Source: JAGMDK01 sp023128695
Lineage (GTDB): Bacteria; Planctomycetota; Phycisphaerae; UBA1845; Fen-1342
NCBI GenBank assembly: GCA_030628805.1
Contig: DAOVQG010000198.1
Span: 1 to 8,944, forward strand
Direction of reading: 5' to 3'
Length of the DNA stretch: 8,944 bases
The notes beneath the pieces are model-generated. The model did not search any database, had not been told where the DNA came from, and saw only the letters and a list, made by a program, of their open reading frames with translations. Positions within the stretch are counted from its first letter, which is position 1. Every line of letters starts with the position of its first letter. The position numbers and the translations under genes are program-made. This document shows, in pieces, positions 1 through 5,846 of the stretch.

Positions 1-132
1 CCGGCCGCTACATTGTGTGGCACCGGCTTCCAGCCGGTGGGGGACGGCCGGTACGGAGCCCGGCCGCTACATTGTGTGGCACCGGCTTCCAGCCGGTGGG
101 GGACGGCCGGTACGGAGCCCGGCCGCTACATT
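1..132. repeat. 59-bp tandem repeat, two copies plus partial third
   Basis: A 59-bp unit begins at position 1, again at 60, and a third time at 119, where identity stops after about 14 bases. The two full copies look identical. Each contains two inverted repeats: CACCGGCT/AGCCGGTG with a 3-base loop (21-28 and 32-39 in the first copy), and CGGCCGG/CCGGCCG bridging the copy junction (45-51 and 60-66). The array may continue to the left of the window. It lies upstream of the helix-turn-helix gene at 263, and an open frame running through it is only a by-product of its GC content. Confidence 0.9.
15..39 (+). repeat. REP-like palindrome, copy 1
   Basis: GTGTG (15-19), one base, then the palindrome CACCGGCT-TCC-AGCCGGTG (21-39). 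It recurs exactly at 74-98 as part of the 59-bp tandem unit. The same layout, with a different palindrome, is found at 6771-6794. It could form a compact stem-loop in single-stranded DNA or RNA. No U-run follows, so it is not a typical intrinsic terminator. Confidence 0.7.
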
Positions 133-166
133 TGCAACTGAGGCCGACAGTTGCCGCCGGGAGCGG

Positions 167-195
167 TTGACGCGCGGCGCGCGCGCTCAGAGAAT
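167..195 (+). promoter_or_regulatory. Candidate sigma70-type promoter for the HTH/radical SAM unit
   Basis: TTGACG (167-172, five of six matches to the -35 consensus) is followed after 17 bases by GAGAAT (190-195, four of six to the -10). This would start transcription near 202, giving a leader of about 60 bases before the GTG start at 263. The -10 match is modest and the surrounding DNA is very GC-rich, so this is only a candidate. Confidence 0.3.
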
Positions 196-247
196 GTCAC
201 CGTGGCGCGCGGTCGCAGCCATCAGCTCAATTAGTCCTTTGGCTATA

Positions 248-256
248 GAGGTAGGA
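248..256 (+). promoter_or_regulatory. Ribosome binding site setting the GTG start at 263
   Basis: The purine-rich GAGGTAGGA lies 6 bases before GTG at 263. The ATG at 258 is in another frame and runs into a stop after two codons. Upstream in-frame starts would place translation inside the 59-bp tandem repeat. The GTG is therefore the best start. Confidence 0.6.
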
Positions 257-262
257 TATGTT

Positions 263-739
263 GTGAAGTCGTGGGAAGCTCTCAAAGAGGCAACCGATCG
301 CGTCGGCGTCAAGGCGGTCGCCGCCCGGCTCAAGCTCAGCACCGCGCTGGTCTACAAGTGGTGCCAGGAACCGTCGTCGGAAGACCCCGGCTCTTCAGGG
401 GCCCGCAACCCGCTCGATCGCCTCCAGACCGTGGTTGAAGCGACGGGGGACCCGCGACTGGTCAACTGGCTCTGCAACGCCTCCGACGGGTTCTTCGTGC
501 CCAACCCGCAGGTCGACCCCGGGGCGCAGGAAGAACAGTTGCTCAGCACCACGCAACGGCTCGTGCAGGACTTCGGCGAATTGCTCTCCGATATCAGCCG
601 CGGTATCGAGGACGACGGGTTGATCACCTCGGACGAGGCCGAGATCATCCGTCAATCATGGGAGCGTCTCAAATCGCAAGCCGAATGCTTCGTCGTGGCC
701 TGCGAGCTCGGGCTGTATTGCCAGCGGCGGCCAACTTAG
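263..739 (+). CDS. Helix-turn-helix protein, phage CII-like regulator family
   Basis: A 158-residue soluble protein, probably DNA-binding. The N-terminus (about residues 2-36) reads as a helix-turn-helix: GVKAVAARLKLSTALVYKW matches the pattern of an 'unchanging' short helix, a turn and a recognition helix. The middle (about 48-85) has a conserved-looking block with NPLDR, NWLCNA and GFFVPNP. The C-terminal half (about 88-150) is predicted alpha-helical and charged, with no membrane segment or signal peptide. From memory, similar small proteins, loosely related to the phage CII/CP76 regulators, recur in Planctomycetota; their function is not established. The GTG start is chosen because of the GAGGTAGGA ribosome site; a longer frame reaches back to 17 but would translate repeat DNA. 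It is followed after 25 bp by the radical SAM gene, so the two may be co-transcribed. A housekeeping regulator carried next to an unrelated gene is equally possible. Confidence 0.75.
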   Translation: MKSWEALKEATDRVGVKAVAARLKLSTALVYKWCQEPSSEDPGSSGARNPLDRLQTVVEATGDPRLVNWLCNASDGFFVPNPQVDPGAQEEQLLSTTQRLVQDFGELLSDISRGIEDDGLITSDEAEIIRQSWERLKSQAECFVVACELGLYCQRRPT

Positions 740-753
740 CAGCAGGAAAGCTT

Positions 754-758
754 GAGGA
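754..758 (+). promoter_or_regulatory. Ribosome binding site setting the TTG start at 765
   Basis: GAGGA lies 6 bases before TTG at 765. No ATG or GTG occurs in frame near the conserved N-terminus of the radical SAM protein, so the TTG is the likely initiator. Confidence 0.55.
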
Positions 759-764
759 TCGGTT

Positions 765-1787
765 TTGGCGCGGACGGCGATTCAGAAGAAACTGCACTTG
801 GCCCGGGCCTGGGCCTCCCGCCATCCGGTGTGGTGCGCGTGGCAAGTCAACTACCGCTGCAATTTCCGCTGCGCGTTCTGTAATTACTGGATCGACCCGA
901 TGGGGGACCAGCCCGAGCTGTCGACGGCGGACTTCCGCGCGGGCTCGCGCAAGCTCTCGGAGCTGGGGGCCCTGCTGATCAGCCTGGCCGGCGGGGAACC
1001 GCTGATTCGCCCGGACATCGTTGAGATCGTGGACGCCGTCGCGGAGTGGCACTTCCCCTTTATCACGACCAACGGGTGGTTCTCGACGCCGGAGTTGGCG
1101 GAGGACCTGTTCGCGGCGGGTCTGTGGGGCATCTCGGTCAGTCTGGACTACGCCGACGCGGAGCGCCACGACCGCCGCCGCGGGATGCCGGGTGCGTTCG
1201 ACCGTGCCTTGGCGGCGATCGAGCATTTCAGTGCCGCGCGAAAGTACAAATGGCAGCGGGTCAACTGGATGGCCGTCTTGATGGAGGACAACCTCGATCA
1301 GATCGAACCGATGCTCAAGCTGGCCGCCGAGCGGGGGGCGTATTTCATGGTCCAGCCGTACAGCGTTCGCAAGACCGGCGCCAAACGGTTCCAACACCTC
1401 GACGACGACGGCGTGAGTCGGCACTTGCTGGACTTGCGACGGAAATACCCCAATTTCCTGAGTAATCCATACTTCCTGTCCCGCTTCGACGCGGCCCTGA
1501 ACGGCGGCGTTCCCGGCTGTCGGGCGGGCCGCGGATTCTTCAGTATTGACTCGACGGGCGATATCGCCGTTTGCGTTGAAGAACGCGCCCACCCGGTGGC
1601 TAATCTCTACCAGCATTCAGCGCTCCAGATCGTGCAACGGTTGCGAAATGACAAAGCCCCGCGGAAATGCACGGCGTGCTGGTACAACTGTCGGGGTGAG
1701 ATCGAGAGCCTGTACGATCCCTGGGGACTCACGAAGAGTCTGCCCACGTTGCTCTTCGATCGGGGGCGGCCGCGAGATATGACTTGA
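765..1787 (+). CDS. Radical SAM protein with SPASM-like C-terminal cysteines
   Basis: A 340-residue iron-sulfur enzyme that would cleave S-adenosylmethionine to a 5'-deoxyadenosyl radical; its substrate is unknown. The radical SAM cluster motif CxxxCxxC is at C32, C36 and C39 (CNFRCAFC), and the SAM-binding GGEPL is at 76-80. After the barrel come C252 and C270 in the spacing CX12GX4C, which fits the start of a SPASM auxiliary-cluster domain, then C302, C305 and C309 (CTACWYNC). A full SPASM domain normally has seven cysteines; the last ones are missing, so it may hold one auxiliary cluster or a shortened version. There is no signal peptide or membrane segment, so it is cytoplasmic. SPASM-type enzymes often modify peptides, but others act on sugars, cofactors or proteins. 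It sits 25 bp after the helix-turn-helix gene and converges with the asparagine-synthetase-like gene. The TTG start is supported by GAGGA 6 bases upstream. Confidence 0.88.
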   Translation: MARTAIQKKLHLARAWASRHPVWCAWQVNYRCNFRCAFCNYWIDPMGDQPELSTADFRAGSRKLSELGALLISLAGGEPLIRPDIVEIVDAVAEWHFPFITTNGWFSTPELAEDLFAAGLWGISVSLDYADAERHDRRRGMPGAFDRALAAIEHFSAARKYKWQRVNWMAVLMEDNLDQIEPMLKLAAERGAYFMVQPYSVRKTGAKRFQHLDDDGVSRHLLDLRRKYPNFLSNPYFLSRFDAALNGGVPGCRAGRGFFSIDSTGDIAVCVEERAHPVANLYQHSALQIVQRLRNDKAPRKCTACWYNCRGEIESLYDPWGLTKSLPTLLFDRGRPRDMT

Positions 1788-1806
1788 AAACGCGGGCCCC
1801 AAGGCA

Positions 1807-3585
1807 TCACCCCAATTGCTGGAACCACAGCTTAAGCGTGACCAGGTTCAGGATTACACGCTCCTTGAATGTTGGCCGTAACAGTAAAGCCCGCGCCTGC
1901 GCCTCCCGCCGGCGGAGCCAGGAGCCGGGTCCGGGCCAAGCCGCGTGTTGGCCCTCGACCGTCGCCGCCGCCAGCCAGGCGCGGAGCGCGGTGCGGTCGA
2001 ACCACCGATCGAACGACTCCAACGGCTCTAACAGCGTTTCCACCAGGAACCGTTGCGTCGGGCCGAGTTCGCGGAGGCGCGTTCGCCAACTGGTGCGGCT
2101 GTGGACATTGTTGAGCGGGAGGGAGAACTCTTCCGGGAACGCCGAGCGCGTGCACTCCGCGATGTAGCGCTTGTGCTCACGCTGGGCGGCCGAGCAGCCG
2201 CGCACCAACTCGATCACCTCTCTATCCAGGAACGGAGTAACTACGTCGAGGTGCGCGCGGAAGACGGCGGCCTGGCTGGCGATCAGGCGCGGGAAGCGCG
2301 TCCGCCAATACAAGATGTCCTTAACATCGTTCGGCGGTGTCATCGGATCGAGTGAGTCAAGCAATTGTTGCTGCTGCGCGCGGTAGTCCGTCAGCACCGC
2401 TTCGGCTACGTCCGGTTGGAGTAGAAAACGCAACAGCCGTAGGCGTTTGCCAACGTTGACCCCAACTCGGCGTAGGGCCACCGCCGGAGACGACACCGAC
2501 GCGGCCCAGCCGAACATCTCGTCGCCGCGGACGAGGGCGTCATGGTCGGCGGCCAGTTCGCGCGCCACGGCCTCGCCCTCGGTGAAGTTGCCGAGATGGC
2601 CGGTGAGACCGTCGGTAAGGTCCACGACGCGCTCGGCGCTGCGTGGCAGTTGATCGACGTCCATCCGGCGCATGCGATGTTCGATGCCGGCCCGCTCGGC
2701 ACTGGCTCGGCCGATCTGAAAATCGGAGCCGGGCGTCTCCACGTGATCGAAGCCCCACGTGATCGCCGGCGGCCGGAGGCCCATGCGGCGGCACGCCGCC
2801 AGAATGATCCGCGAATCCAGGCCGCCGCTGAGTGCCAGGACGGGCCGCTCGAATCGCGCCAGATGGCGGCGGGTCGCGCGGCAGATGCAATCGGCAACCT
2901 GCTCCGCCGAGGGGACTTCTGACTGTTCGGGGTTGAAGGAGCGCTGCCAGTAGCGATCGAGTTTGATGCCGGCGGGCGAGATTGTTAGACGCCGAGCCGG
3001 GCCGAGTAGTCGGACGCCGCGATAGTAGGTGTGTTCATCGAGTAAGGCCCCGTTCAATGACATGGCGGCCAGCGAGCCGGGCACCAGGTCGCGCCGCACG
3101 CCGGGCAGGTTGCGGAAGCACTTCAGTTCAGGAGCCACTATGACCGTTTGCCCGACAACGGCTAGAAAACAAGGCCGCGTGGCGGGACGATCGGTCCACA
3201 GCGTGACACTTTCGTGTTGCCGGTCCACGAGGACCAGCACGAATGAGCCGTCGAACTGCTCAACCGCCGCGGGGCCCCGCCGTGCGTAGCGCTCGGCGAC
3301 AAGCTGGGCATCATTCCCCGTTGTAACCGCGTTCCGATCCCGCGACAGGTACCCGTCCATGGCAACGGCAACATGCCCTTCCGACCATGTCTGGATTCGC
3401 TCAACGCTCACTCCACCGCGACTGACCGAAGCCAGGCAGACCCGGTCGTCAAAGCCCTGGGGGAGCACCGTCCAGGAACACCCTCCCGCGCACAGCGATG
3501 CCGCCGCCTGTTCGGCCAGCATCAGACACCTCCCGCGCGGCTGCGGGCCGGCAGCCAATGATGTCACCAGAATGAGTCCGGGCAC
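1807..3585 (-). CDS. Asparagine-synthetase-like protein with degenerate glutaminase domain
   Basis: A 592-residue cytoplasmic protein of the class II amidotransferase / asparagine synthetase superfamily. Residues about 1-200 match the Ntn glutaminase fold (FDGSFVLVLVD at 111-121), but the family's nucleophilic Cys2 is replaced by Pro (MPGLILV). The usual glutamine-binding NGE is replaced by DGY (77-79). The C-terminal synthetase half looks intact: the PP-loop SGGLDSR at 253-259, which binds ATP, RGDEMFGW at 353-360, and PFLDREVIEL at 451-460. It should therefore adenylate a carboxylate and form an amide from free ammonia or another amine rather than from glutamine, as beta-lactam synthetase and lasso-peptide cyclases do. 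The substrate cannot be told; true AsnB is less likely. The start is GTG, with GGAAAGG (3591-3597) five bases upstream. It is 169 bp downstream of the REC-GGDEF-HD-GYP gene on the same strand and faces the radical SAM gene with a 19-bp gap and no clear terminator between them. Confidence 0.85.
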   Translation of the reverse strand: MPGLILVTSLAAGPQPRGRCLMLAEQAAASLCAGGCSWTVLPQGFDDRVCLASVSRGGVSVERIQTWSEGHVAVAMDGYLSRDRNAVTTGNDAQLVAERYARRGPAAVEQFDGSFVLVLVDRQHESVTLWTDRPATRPCFLAVVGQTVIVAPELKCFRNLPGVRRDLVPGSLAAMSLNGALLDEHTYYRGVRLLGPARRLTISPAGIKLDRYWQRSFNPEQSEVPSAEQVADCICRATRRHLARFERPVLALSGGLDSRIILAACRRMGLRPPAITWGFDHVETPGSDFQIGRASAERAGIEHRMRRMDVDQLPRSAERVVDLTDGLTGHLGNFTEGEAVARELAADHDALVRGDEMFGWAASVSSPAVALRRVGVNVGKRLRLLRFLLQPDVAEAVLTDYRAQQQQLLDSLDPMTPPNDVKDILYWRTRFPRLIASQAAVFRAHLDVVTPFLDREVIELVRGCSAAQREHKRYIAECTRSAFPEEFSLPLNNVHSRTSWRTRLRELGPTQRFLVETLLEPLESFDRWFDRTALRAWLAAATVEGQHAAWPGPGSWLRRREAQARALLLRPTFKERVILNLVTLKLWFQQLG

Positions 3586-3590
3586 GAGGG

Positions 3591-3597
3591 CCTTTCC
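3591..3597 (-). promoter_or_regulatory. Ribosome binding site for the GTG start at 3585
   Basis: On the minus strand GGAAAGG precedes GTG by 5 bases. An ATG overlapping this site is in another frame and ends after about ten codons, so it is unlikely to be the start. The rest of 3586-3754 shows no gene, no convincing promoter and no terminator for the upstream gene. Confidence 0.5.
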
Positions 3598-3754
3598 ATA
3601 TTGCGGTGGATTGTCAATGGCAGAGTTCCATCAACGTGAGCATAGCGGTGGCTGGCGAGAACTGCGAGGGCTACTGAGTTCAGTGATACTTGTTATGTGG
3701 CAGCGCCAACACAGTGTGGTGAATATGACGCGGCCGCAACCGCCCCAGCGAAAC

Positions 3755-5383
3755 TTATGACGGCGGCAGCAGGCAGGCGTCCAAGACGGGGCGCAGGTCC
3801 GCTCGCGTACGCTGGATCCGGATGATCCAGCGGTCTCTTTGCAGCGCGACCACCCGCTCCAGGAGCGTGGCAAACTCCGGATCGAATTGCTTGCCCGCCT
3901 CGGACTGGATTACCGCGGCCGCCTCGTCGATGTCGCGGCTCGGGCGGTGTGGCCGCTCGCTGGTGAGGGCGTCGAACGTCTCGGCCACGGCCAGCAGGCG
4001 CGCCCCAATCGGAATCGTCGCCCCGACCAGCCCGTATGGATAACCCGTGCCGTCGAAACGCTCCCGCAAGTGATGGATGATCACCGACTCGGCCTCGAAA
4101 ATCCGCAGCGGCTCGAGAATCTTGCACGTGATCAACGGCACCTGCCGCAGCACCGCGCCGTCCTGTTCGCTGAGCGGCTCGCGACTCTGCAAGATCTCGT
4201 CCGGCACGGCGATCTTGCCCAGGTCGTGCAGCATGGCCGCGTTGCCGATGACGGCGCAGAGGGTCTCCGGCATGCCGGCGGCCTTGGCCAGTGACACCGC
4301 GTAGAAGGTCGTATTCCGTGAATGCCAGGCGGTGTGCGGATCGCGGGCTTCCAGGGCTTGCACAAACGCCCAGACGCTTTGCAGGCAGAGTTCCTTCGCT
4401 TGCTTGCTCAGCGAGATCACCTGTTTTTGCAGCCGCTCGACCTCGTCGATCTCAATCTCGGCGCCCAGCTTGATCTCCCCCCGCGTGTCGGAACGCACTA
4501 CTTGGTCGCGGCCGCCGCGCTTCCCGAGGTACAGGGCATGATCGGCCTGGTTGATCAGGTCGGAGACCGAATGGACCGTCGGATCGGAGCTGGCCGAGAC
4601 GCCGATGGAAACCGTCAGCGATAGTTGCGGGTGCTCCGACAAGCGGACATTACGGGCGAGCGTGCCCCGCATTCGCTCGGCCAAGCGTGTCGCTTCGTCC
4701 ATGTTGGTTTCGGGGCACACGATTGCGAATTCCTCACCGCCATACCGCGCGACCACGTCCGTGTCACGCACCAGTTGACCGAGCTGCCGGGCGACGATCT
4801 TCAAGACCTGGTTGCCCGTCTCATGGCCATAGGTGTCGTTGACCGCCTTGAAATGGTCCAGATCGAGCATCAGCAGGGAGACGACCCCCCCATAACGGCG
4901 GGTGCGGGCAAACTCGCGCTTGAGCAGTTCGCGGAACTCCGTGTGGTTCGAGAGCCCGGTCAACCCGTCTGTCAGCGCGGCCCGGCGGAGGTGCTCCTGA
5001 AGCTTGTTGATTCGCAGCCCGTTACGCAAACGGGCGGCCAGTTCCTCGGCGTCGTAGGGCTTGACCAGGTAGTCGTCCGCGCCGGCGTTGAGGACGTCGT
5101 TCTTCGCTTCACGTTCCCGGCAGGCCGTGACCACAATGATGTACGTACCGTCCAGAGCGGCATCCGCCCGGACCTGACGACAGACATCGAGGCCATTCAG
5201 GCCCGGCAGCATCAGATCACAGATGACGACCCGGGGGCGGTGCCGGCGAATCTGCGCCAACCCCGTTTCGCCATCCTCCGCCTCAACCAACCTGAACTGA
5301 CCGTCCCGCATCCGCCGGAATAACAGCGCGCGCTCGGCGGCGTCATCCTCTATGATGCAAATATCAACCGGCTCAGAACGCAT
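3755..5383 (-). CDS. Response regulator with REC, GGDEF and HD-GYP domains (c-di-GMP)
   Basis: A 542-residue cytoplasmic signalling protein. REC domain at about 6-125: acidic pair D13-D14, phospho-acceptor D56, T86 and K108 are all present. GGDEF domain at about 138-297: the active-site motif is GGEEF (215-219), and the inhibitory product-binding site RxxD (206-209) stands five residues before it, so a phosphorylation-activated, feedback-inhibited diguanylate cyclase is expected. A short coiled linker (about 309-335) leads to an HD-GYP domain at about 337-500: H354, H386-D387 and DGTGYP (444-449) are kept, but V415, L439-R440 and E468 stand where the family has metal-binding His, His-His and Asp. 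Its c-di-GMP phosphodiesterase activity is therefore doubtful. ATG at 5383 is chosen because TCCGCC on the plus strand (minus-strand GGCGGA, 5390-5395) is 6 bases upstream; GTG at 5437 would add 18 residues ahead of the REC domain. No cognate histidine kinase is in the window. Confidence 0.9.
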   Translation of the reverse strand: MRSEPVDICIIEDDAAERALLFRRMRDGQFRLVEAEDGETGLAQIRRHRPRVVICDLMLPGLNGLDVCRQVRADAALDGTYIIVVTACREREAKNDVLNAGADDYLVKPYDAEELAARLRNGLRINKLQEHLRRAALTDGLTGLSNHTEFRELLKREFARTRRYGGVVSLLMLDLDHFKAVNDTYGHETGNQVLKIVARQLGQLVRDTDVVARYGGEEFAIVCPETNMDEATRLAERMRGTLARNVRLSEHPQLSLTVSIGVSASSDPTVHSVSDLINQADHALYLGKRGGRDQVVRSDTRGEIKLGAEIEIDEVERLQKQVISLSKQAKELCLQSVWAFVQALEARDPHTAWHSRNTTFYAVSLAKAAGMPETLCAVIGNAAMLHDLGKIAVPDEILQSREPLSEQDGAVLRQVPLITCKILEPLRIFEAESVIIHHLRERFDGTGYPYGLVGATIPIGARLLAVAETFDALTSERPHRPSRDIDEAAAVIQSEAGKQFDPEFATLLERVVALQRDRWIIRIQRTRADLRPVLDACLLPPS

Positions 5384-5623
5384 GCCGTATCCGCCACTGT
5401 CTATTCGCGTCCAACCGCCCGGCGCCGCCGTCGGCACCAGACGCCCATACTCCTACTGAAAGCATGCAAATTATTCCGCGGGAAGGGAAAAAGAATGCAG
5501 CGAGAGATTACTATACACTTGTTGTGAGCGGACCAGCCGCGGGGTAGACGGTACGATAAAAAAGCTCCCGGCCGCGTATCTCTGGTTAACGCCCGGCACA
5601 GGTTGGCTAATCTTTGTAAGCAT

Positions 5624-5649
5624 TCAGCGGTCAGCAATCAGCGCTCAGC
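5624..5649 (+). repeat. Heptamer array (TCAGCNN)4, forward
   Basis: TCAGC occurs four times at an exact 7-base period, at 5624, 5631, 5638 and 5645. The two spacer bases vary (GG, AA, GC). It is the left arm of a pair; the right arm at 5755-5780 is its inverse. Such 7-base intergenic arrays are known from several bacterial groups; their role is unknown. Confidence 0.85.
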
Positions 5650-5682
5650 CGAAAGTCGAGCATATAGCGACCGAATGTCACA

Positions 5683-5696
5683 AATAACGTGTTATT
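5683..5696. repeat. Palindrome AATAAC-GT-GTTATT
   Basis: Six-base arms with a 2-base centre, lying near the midpoint between the two heptamer arrays. It is AT-rich against a GC-rich background. It could be an operator for either divergent gene, or part of a larger mobile-type repeat bounded by the arrays. A second, looser inverted repeat, GCTGTT/AACAGC (5720-5725 and 5742-5747), lies to its right. Confidence 0.5.
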
Positions 5697-5754
5697 GAGA
5701 GCAACGCGACAACATGACTGCTGTTAGGCACCTGCTCACCGAACAGCGCAAATG

Positions 5755-5780
5755 GCTGACTGCTGAAAGCTGATTGCTGA
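5755..5780 (-). repeat. Heptamer array (TCAGCNN)4, inverted
   Basis: GCTGA occurs four times at an exact 7-base period, at 5755, 5762, 5769 and 5776, with a near-match GCTT at 5783. It is the reverse complement of the array at 5624-5649, so the two arms could pair over about 28 bases, enclosing about 105 bases. Its right end lies just upstream of the likely panB promoter. Confidence 0.85.
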
Positions 5781-5784
5781 AAGC

Positions 5785-5813
5785 TTGTTGCATACGGCTG
5801 AACTCTTAATAAT
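5785..5813 (+). promoter_or_regulatory. Candidate panB promoter
   Basis: TTGTTG (5785-5790) and AATAAT (5808-5813) are separated by 17 bases, which would start transcription about 25 bases before the panB ATG. TATAAA at 5818-5823 is an alternative -10 without a matching -35. The promoter directly abuts the right heptamer array. No strong ribosome binding site follows. Confidence 0.35.
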
Positions 5814-5846
5814 CTTTTATAAAGCACCGTATCCGGACACCGAACA

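Larger units (their letters stand above)
5384..5846. other. Gene-free divergent region carrying short repeats
   Basis: This stretch separates the divergent response regulator and panB genes and should hold both promoters. I see no convincing gene. On the minus strand TATAGT (5515-5510) could be a -10 for the response regulator, but no good -35 precedes it. An A-run (5558-5563) next to GCTCCCGGCCG resembles half a terminator, but lacks a proper stem. The section 5624-5780 is occupied by the heptamer arrays and palindromes described separately, and is visibly lower in GC than the genes around it. Confidence 0.7.

Noticed and set aside
17..262. N-terminal extension of the helix-turn-helix gene
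   Set aside because: The frame is open, but the first 82 codons translate the 59-bp repeat and GC-rich spacer, with no domain. A good ribosome site fits GTG 263.
669..1616. A 315-residue open frame on the minus strand
   Set aside because: It lies wholly antisense to the radical SAM gene, has no recognisable domain, is rich in Arg and Pro as expected of a GC-rich shadow frame, and the sense gene has clear motifs.
1788..1806. Bidirectional terminator between the convergent radical SAM and synthetase genes
   Set aside because: The 19-bp gap contains only the self-complementary GGGCCC with no loop and no T-run on either side.
1807..3760. A lasso-peptide gene cluster around the asparagine-synthetase-like gene
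   Set aside because: There is no B-type RRE or transglutaminase-like protease and no convincing precursor; the only short frames in 3586-3754 are under a dozen codons.
5555..5575. Intrinsic terminator on the minus strand (GC-rich stretch then T-run)
   Set aside because: The only self-complementary part is a short CGGCCG without a loop, the T-run is separated from it, and no minus-strand gene ends just upstream.
5401..5637. A 78-residue minus-strand frame upstream of the response regulator
   Set aside because: An AGGAG-like site precedes an internal ATG (5447), but the product is a short Arg run with no domain and overlaps the leader of the response regulator. It is likely chance.
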